Shown piece by piece: positions 6,276-9,602 of a DNA stretch of 9,602 nt (its first letter is position 1; every line of letters begins with the position of its first letter). Under the pieces are notes generated by a model. The model had not been told where the DNA came from. It was given only the letters and a program-made list of their open reading frames with translations, and did not search any database. The position numbers and the translations under genes were made by a program. The stretch covers positions 1 to 9,602 of the forward strand of contig JAIOOZ010000278.1 of assembly GCA_021414185.1 (NCBI GenBank), given 5' to 3'. Source of the DNA: Betaproteobacteria bacterium (GTDB lineage: Bacteria > Pseudomonadota > Gammaproteobacteria > Burkholderiales > SG8-41).

Positions 6276-7844
6276 TTATGGCCTGACGCCCGCCTTTAGC
6301 CGCGGGCCGAGCTGCGTCGCGAGACGGCCTTGCAGCGCGCCAATGAAATCGCACAAATAAGGCCGCGTTTCGCGCGGATCGATCATGTCCTCGATCGCAA
6401 ACGCCTCGGCGGTCCGGAAGGGTGAGCCGTACTGGCGAAGCTCTTCCTCGATTTCCTTTTCGCGCAATGCGGGGTCAGGCGCGTTTTCAATCTCGCGCCG
6501 GTACGCGGCCTTCACGCCGCCTTCGAGCGGCAGCGATCCCCAGTGCGCCGACGGCCAGGCGATCTTGAAATTGAGGCCGCGCCGGTCTATCACTCCCCCA
6601 CCGGCCACGCCGTAGCATTTGCGCACCATGATCGTGAACACCGGTACGTTCAACTGCAGCCCGATGTAGCGCGTGCGCACGCCTTCGCGCATGATCGCAT
6701 CGGCTTCCGACTCCGCACCCACCATCAGCCCCGGGATGTCCGCGAAAAAGATGATCGGAATATTGAACATATCGCACAGTTCAAGGAAATGCCCCTGTTT
6801 GCGCGCCGCCTTGTAATCCATGATGCCGCCCACCATGGGGTTGTTGGCGACGATGCCGACAGGATAGCCGTTCATGCGCGCAAGCGCGGTTATCAGGGCG
6901 CGCCCGAACGTCGGCTGGATTTCAAACATCGAACCCTGATCAACGACCATCTGCACCAGCTTTTTCATGTTGTACGCAGCACGTGCCGAGCGCGGCACGA
7001 TGCTCGCGAGCGCGTCTTCGCAGCGGTCAGTTGGATCGCTGCATGGCGTACGCGGTGGCAATTCCCAGACGTTCTGCGGCATGTAGCTCAGGAAGCGGCG
7101 GATTTGATCCAGGCAATCAGCCTCGTCGATCGCGACATTGTCTATGGTTCCCGCTGTGTCCGCGGCGATCGCCGAGCCGCCGAGTTCCTCTTTGGTTAGC
7201 TTATTGCCGAACGCACGCTCGACGACCGGCGGCCCCGCCGCGAAGATCTGGCTTTTGCCCTTGATCATGATCGACCAATGGCTGAGGATGGCGCGCGCAG
7301 AGGGCCCGCCTGCGACCGTGCCCATCACGGCGCTGATGACCGGTACGATCCCCATCAGATCCACCGAGCGCTCGAAGCCATCCTGGCCGTAACCGGGAAC
7401 CACGGTATAACCCTTGCGGCGCGCGGTGTTCACCGTGCCGCCCGTGCCTTCGATCAAGTTGATCAGCGGTATACGATATTCGTAGGCGAGGTCTTCGATG
7501 AAGCCGCCCTGGCCGCCTTTGCGACGGTCGCTGCCGAAGCCGGTGCCCGCGCGTATCGTGTAGTCCTCGCCGCCGACCGCAACCGGGCGCCCGTTCATGC
7601 GGCCCAGACCCATCACATACGGAGCCGGCTCGAATTTCGTCAGCTGGCCAGCGGCGTCGTAAGTGCCGCGGCCCGCGAGCTTGCCTACTTCACGAAAAGA
7701 ACGCGGGTCCAGCAGGGCATCGATGCGCTCGCGCACCGTTTTTCGTCCCGCTGCGTGATGCTTCGCGACCGCTTCCGTGCCGCCGCACACCTCGGCCAGC
7801 CGGCGGCGCCGTTGCAGCTCTTCGATCTCCGGTTGCCAGCTCAT
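6276..7844 (-). CDS. Acyl-CoA carboxylase carboxyltransferase subunit CT2
   Basis: A full-length 522-residue biotin-dependent carboxyltransferase with an intact C-terminus (DMIDPRETRPYLCDFI at 486-501). HHAAGRKTVRERIDALLDP (29-47) is the typical N-terminal signature. The N-terminal crotonase-fold half includes GGEDYTIRAGTGF (91-103), and the C-terminal half includes GIVANNP (330-336), FFADIPGLMVGAE (366-378) and MVRKCYGVAGGG (406-417). It departs from common relatives in the first oxyanion-hole region, which reads IEGTGGTVNTARRKG (131-145) where most members have SGGAR followed by a short helix. The ATG at 7844 has GGGA 6 bases upstream. It is the first gene of the operon, downstream of the promoter and operator shared with the GntR regulator. 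It may form its own hexamer or pair with CT1, sharing the biotin carboxylase and the stand-alone carrier. Substrate specificity (propionyl-, methylcrotonyl-, geranyl-CoA or other) cannot be assigned. Confidence 0.93.
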   Translation of the reverse strand: MSWQPEIEELQRRRRLAEVCGGTEAVAKHHAAGRKTVRERIDALLDPRSFREVGKLAGRGTYDAAGQLTKFEPAPYVMGLGRMNGRPVAVGGEDYTIRAGTGFGSDRRKGGQGGFIEDLAYEYRIPLINLIEGTGGTVNTARRKGYTVVPGYGQDGFERSVDLMGIVPVISAVMGTVAGGPSARAILSHWSIMIKGKSQIFAAGPPVVERAFGNKLTKEELGGSAIAADTAGTIDNVAIDEADCLDQIRRFLSYMPQNVWELPPRTPCSDPTDRCEDALASIVPRSARAAYNMKKLVQMVVDQGSMFEIQPTFGRALITALARMNGYPVGIVANNPMVGGIMDYKAARKQGHFLELCDMFNIPIIFFADIPGLMVGAESEADAIMREGVRTRYIGLQLNVPVFTIMVRKCYGVAGGGVIDRRGLNFKIAWPSAHWGSLPLEGGVKAAYRREIENAPDPALREKEIEEELRQYGSPFRTAEAFAIEDMIDPRETRPYLCDFIGALQGRLATQLGPRLKAGVRP

Positions 7845-7937
7845 AAGTGTTCCCGCGCCGCCGTGCGGGCACGGCCGACGTCAAAGGCTCCAGGTTGGCC
7901 CTGCAAAAGGCTAATTGAGAATTCTTTGTTTTGACGC

Positions 7938-7967
7938 ATGCTAGCTTTTATCCCGCTTTGCTGTCAA
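7938..7967 (-). promoter_or_regulatory. Predicted sigma-70 promoter of the carboxylase operon
   Basis: On the minus strand a perfect TTGACA (7967-7962) is followed after 18 bases by TAGCAT (7943-7938, four of six to TATAAT). Transcription would start near 7931, giving a leader of about 86 bases before CT2. The -35 box directly abuts the palindrome at 7968-7987, so a bound regulator should block it. Confidence 0.55.
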
Positions 7968-7987
7968 TAAGATTGTTGACAATCTTA
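7968..7987. promoter_or_regulatory. Probable GntR operator (perfect palindrome)
   Basis: TAAGATTGT and ACAATCTTA flank a central TG, a perfect inverted repeat with 9-bp arms. The core TTGTTGACAA fits the TNGT...ACNA pattern known for FadR/FCD-type GntR regulators. It lies between the divergent operon and regulator, next to the operon -35 box and containing part of the regulator's own -35 box. It therefore probably binds the product of the adjacent gene. The site and symmetry are seen directly; the binding partner is inferred. Confidence 0.75.
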
Positions 7988-8005
7988 CAAGAATGCAAGT
8001 ACCTT
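7976..8005 (+). promoter_or_regulatory. Predicted promoter of the GntR regulator
   Basis: TTGACA (7976-7981) lies inside the palindrome and is followed after 18 bases by a weak TACCTT (8000-8005). Initiation would fall around 8011-8013, at or next to the chosen ATG, so the message may be leaderless. The -10 match is poor; confidence rests on the perfect -35 and its placement. Confidence 0.4.
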
Positions 8006-8011
8006 ACGGCA

Positions 8012-8728
8012 ATGGGACAACCCGCACGCTCAACGCGCGCCGCGCCGCCCGCGGCGTCGACGACCACCGGACCGATGCTCTCGCTGCCCGAGCAGATCGC
8101 GGCGCAGCTCGCCGCCCGCATTACCGCAGGCACTTATGCGCCGGGTCAGCGCATCATGGAACAAGCGGTGGCCGCCGAATTCGGCGTCAGCCGCGGGCCG
8201 GTGCGCGAAGCGCTGCGCCTGCTGGAAAAAGACGGCTTGGTGATGATACTTGCGCGACGTGGCGCACAGGTGACCAAGCTCAGCATTCCGGAAGTGCGGG
8301 AAATTTTTGATATCCGCGTGGCGCTGAACGGCCTGCGCGACCGCAGCATTGCTGAAGACCCTGAGCGCCTGAAACTGCTGCCGATGCTTGAAGCCGAAGT
8401 CGCGGAGCTCTCGCGGCTGGCGCGCAACGCGCGGCACAGCAATGAATATGTCGAATGCGTGTTCCGGCTGAACCGTGCCTTGACGGCGGCTTTGCGCAGC
8501 TCACGCCTGCGCGCGATCCTCGACCCGCTGGCCCAGCAGACGCTGCGCTATTCGCGGCTGGGCCTGGCAAGCGAACTGCGCCGCCGTCAATCGGTGAAGC
8601 ACTGGCAGGAACTCGTCAAGGCGGTGCGTGAAGGCGACGGTGAACGGGCGCAGCGCGCAGCCGAAGCGCGCGTGCGCGCCTCGCGCGATGAAGCCATTAA
8701 AAAACTGCGGGAACTGGCGGACTGTTGA
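8012..8728 (+). CDS. GntR-family (FCD/FadR-type) transcriptional regulator
   Basis: Residues about 24-92 form the GntR winged helix-turn-helix: LPEQIAAQLAARITAGTYAP, then AAEFGVSRGPVREALRLLEKDGLV with the conserved SRGPVREAL core, then the RRGAQV wing. Residues 93-230 form an all-helical FCD ligand domain (EVREIFDIRVALNGLRDRSI onward). The metal ligands usual in FCD domains are largely absent: the D..FH helix reads CVFRLNRAL, His197 of the EH-like position remains (VKHW), and the late His position is Arg (RVRASRD). I chose ATG 8012 (238 residues). The frame is open back to TTG 7931, which would run translation across the operator, so that start is rejected. ATG 8075 is a possible shorter start; 8012 has no good ribosome site. 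It is divergent from the carboxylase operon and most likely represses it and itself until an acyl-CoA or acid ligand is present. Confidence 0.92.
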   Translation: MGQPARSTRAAPPAASTTTGPMLSLPEQIAAQLAARITAGTYAPGQRIMEQAVAAEFGVSRGPVREALRLLEKDGLVMILARRGAQVTKLSIPEVREIFDIRVALNGLRDRSIAEDPERLKLLPMLEAEVAELSRLARNARHSNEYVECVFRLNRALTAALRSSRLRAILDPLAQQTLRYSRLGLASELRRRQSVKHWQELVKAVREGDGERAQRAAEARVRASRDEAIKKLRELADC

Positions 8729-8768
8729 TGCGAGATACGGCGGCGGCGCATATGCCCCGCTGACCGGT

Positions 8769-8990
8769 TCAGCCTTCGAGTATGGCGACGACCTGGCCTT
8801 CGGCGACCGGGTCTTTTTCCTTGACCAGGATTTCTTTCACGGTGCCGCCGTCCTCGGTAATGACCGGGATTTCCATTTTCATCGATTCGATCACGATCAG
8901 CGTGTCGCCTTCTTCAACCTTGTCACCAACCTTGGCCTTCAGTTGCCACACGGTGCCGGTAATTTCGGATTTGACTTCGATTTTCGCCAT
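8769..8990 (-). CDS. Stand-alone biotin carboxyl carrier protein (biotinyl domain)
   Basis: This 73-residue protein is a single biotinyl domain. The biotin-accepting lysine is Lys38 in IESMKMEIPV, the SMKM form of the AMKM motif. ITGTVWQLKAKVGDKVEEGD (10-29) and KEKDPVAEGQVVAILEG (57-73) form the two symmetrical halves of the barrel. It has no proline/alanine-rich linker, unlike AccB. It would carry CO2 from the biotin carboxylase to CT1 or CT2. The ATG at 8990 has AGGAA just upstream with short spacing. It is transcribed in the same direction as the carboxylase operon but separated from it by the oppositely oriented gntR gene, with which it is convergent (40-bp gap). It therefore needs its own promoter; an extended -10 lies at 9087-9079. 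A lipoyl domain is the only real alternative, and ESMKME fits biotin. Confidence 0.95.
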   Translation of the reverse strand: MAKIEVKSEITGTVWQLKAKVGDKVEEGDTLIVIESMKMEIPVITEDGGTVKEILVKEKDPVAEGQVVAILEG

Positions 8991-9010
8991 GATTCCTGTC
9001 CCAAATTCGT

Positions 9011-9046
9011 GCTTATTTACGTGCTCACTTACGCACTCACTTACGC
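9011..9046. repeat. Three 12-bp tandem repeats ahead of the biotin carrier gene
   Basis: Three consecutive units read GCTTATTTACGT, GCTCACTTACGC and ACTCACTTACGC. The last two differ at one base and the first is more diverged. They lie 21 bp upstream of the carrier ATG, within its predicted 5' leader and between it and the divergent hydratase. They could be a binding-site array, a leader RNA element or a neutral short tandem repeat. Confidence 0.75.
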
Positions 9047-9078
9047 GCAGAATGCGCGCTGGATACGACCACCGCGCA

Positions 9079-9087
9079 AGTATAGCA
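9079..9087 (-). promoter_or_regulatory. Predicted extended -10 promoter of the biotin carrier gene
   Basis: The minus strand reads TGCTATACT, an extended -10 (TGN plus TATACT, five of six to TATAAT). No good -35 is seen at 16-18 bases, which is common for extended -10 promoters. Initiation near 9072 would give a leader of about 80 bases that includes the 12-bp repeats. Confidence 0.45.
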
Positions 9088-9103
9088 TCGGCGCGCGCAC
9101 CCG

Positions 9104-9132
9104 TTGTAACGCCTCCCGCCAGCGCTTACTAT
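9104..9132 (+). promoter_or_regulatory. Predicted promoter of the enoyl-CoA hydratase
   Basis: TTGTAA (9104-9109) and TACTAT (9127-9132) are separated by 17 bases, each matching the sigma-70 consensus at four of six positions. Initiation near 9139 leaves a leader of about 35 bases before ATG 9174. Confidence 0.35.
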
Positions 9133-9173
9133 TGGTACTCATGCTACATCCAACCCCTCTTTAAGGAATTCCC

Positions 9174-9602
9174 ATGTCCGCATTGCCGCAGCTCACAGAC
9201 GCCGCGCTGACGCTCGAAGAGCGCGTCGCCACCCTCACTTTCAAGCGCGATGACGTGCGCAACGCGCTGACCAGCACCGACCTCACGTCGGACATCGTGA
9301 CCACCATCGCATGGGCGAATGCGAACCCGGACGTATCCGTGCTGGTGATGACGGGCGACGGCAGCGCGTTTTCGGCAGGCGGCAATATCAAGACCATGGG
9401 CGAGCGCTCGAAAGCACCGCCATATGTGCTGCAGCAGAATTACAAACGCGGCATTCAGCGCATCCCGCTTGCCATGCAGGACGCGGAAATCCCGGTGATC
9501 GCGGCGGTCAACGGCCCGGCGATAGGCGCGGGCTTCGATATCACCAACATGTGCGACATCCGCATCGGCTCGACCAATGCGCAGTTCGGTGAGACGTTCG
9601 TC
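9174..9602 (+). CDS. Enoyl-CoA hydratase/isomerase (crotonase family), 5' part
   Basis: The first 143 codons of a crotonase-superfamily enzyme, open through the right edge. ATG 9174 has AGGA 6 bases upstream (9164-9167). Both oxyanion-hole segments are present: SAFSAGGNIK (64-73) and NGPAIGAGFDIT (113-124), followed by CDIRIGSTNAQFGETFV (127-143). In mitochondrial hydratase the position two residues after FGQ is a PE pair carrying the first catalytic Glu (FGQPEI). Here the stretch is FGETFV, a form common in other crotonase branches, so hydratase versus isomerase or another activity cannot be decided. The second catalytic region is beyond the edge. It is divergent from the biotin carrier gene. 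Context suggests it acts on an enoyl-CoA in the same acid-degradation route as the carboxylase. Confidence 0.92.
   Translation, partial: MSALPQLTDAALTLEERVATLTFKRDDVRNALTSTDLTSDIVTTIAWANANPDVSVLVMTGDGSAFSAGGNIKTMGERSKAPPYVLQQNYKRGIQRIPLAMQDAEIPVIAAVNGPAIGAGFDITNMCDIRIGSTNAQFGETFV

Noticed and set aside
1..7844. Naming the complex as propionyl-CoA or 3-methylcrotonyl-CoA carboxylase (with the hydratase as a leucine-pathway enzyme)
   Set aside because: No dehydrogenase or lyase of those pathways is visible, neither carboxyltransferase shows a diagnostic match, and the Bug/CoA-transferase context points to an imported acid instead.
7931..8011. TTG start at 7931 giving a longer GntR protein
   Set aside because: It would translate through the operator and promoter palindrome, and the added residues match nothing in the family.
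8743..8760. Near-palindrome GCGGCGCAT/ATGCCCCGC between gntR and the carrier gene as a bidirectional terminator
   Set aside because: One mismatch, no room for a loop without losing central pairs, and no U-run on either strand.

Overview
The window looks like a GC-rich betaproteobacterial chromosome fragment, probably Burkholderiales-like. That is an inference from the base composition and codon use, from the two Bug/TctC-type periplasmic binding proteins (a family greatly expanded in that group), and from an intergenic inverted array of GAGAACACAGAG-type repeats. No rRNA, tRNA, CRISPR array, transposase or phage gene is visible.

Layout. Six genes run leftward on the minus strand from about 7.84 kb to the left edge, in transcription order: carboxyltransferase CT2 (7844-6276), Bug/TctC protein 2 (6247-5267), class III CoA-transferase (5267-4056), Bug/TctC protein 1 (4026-2962), carboxyltransferase CT1 (2843-1341) and biotin carboxylase (1218 to beyond base 1). 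The first four are tightly packed, with gaps of 28 bp, a 1-bp overlap and 29 bp. The last two follow gaps of about 120 bp that hold inverted repeats. A GntR/FCD regulator (8012-8728, plus strand) is divergent from this operon. The shared 167-bp intergenic region has a perfect 9-2-9 palindrome placed on two divergent TTGACA boxes, a textbook arrangement for autoregulation plus operon control. To the right come a stand-alone 73-residue biotin carrier protein (8990-8769, minus) and, divergent from it, the start of a crotonase-family enoyl-CoA hydratase (9174 to the right edge, plus).

How the genes fit together. Biotin carboxylase, the stand-alone carrier and one or both carboxyltransferases supply all parts of a biotin-dependent acyl-CoA carboxylase. 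The class III CoA-transferase could activate an organic acid to its CoA thioester, the carboxylase could carboxylate it, and the hydratase could act on an enoyl-CoA before or after that step. The two Bug proteins would bind the external acid. The substrate cannot be read from the sequence. No TctA/TctB membrane subunits are present.

Most notable observations: (i) CT1 has lost its normal C-terminus by a frameshift with an apparent deletion of about 14 codons near 1463-1472, while the family C-terminus survives intact in another frame and ends at 1349; (ii) there are two carboxyltransferases and two clearly paralogous Bug proteins arranged CT-Bug-CoA-transferase-Bug-CT; (iii) the likely GntR operator with its two divergent promoters; (iv) a long 9-bp-unit inverted array between CT1 and the biotin carboxylase; (v) several non-canonical signature residues in the biotin carboxylase and CT2.
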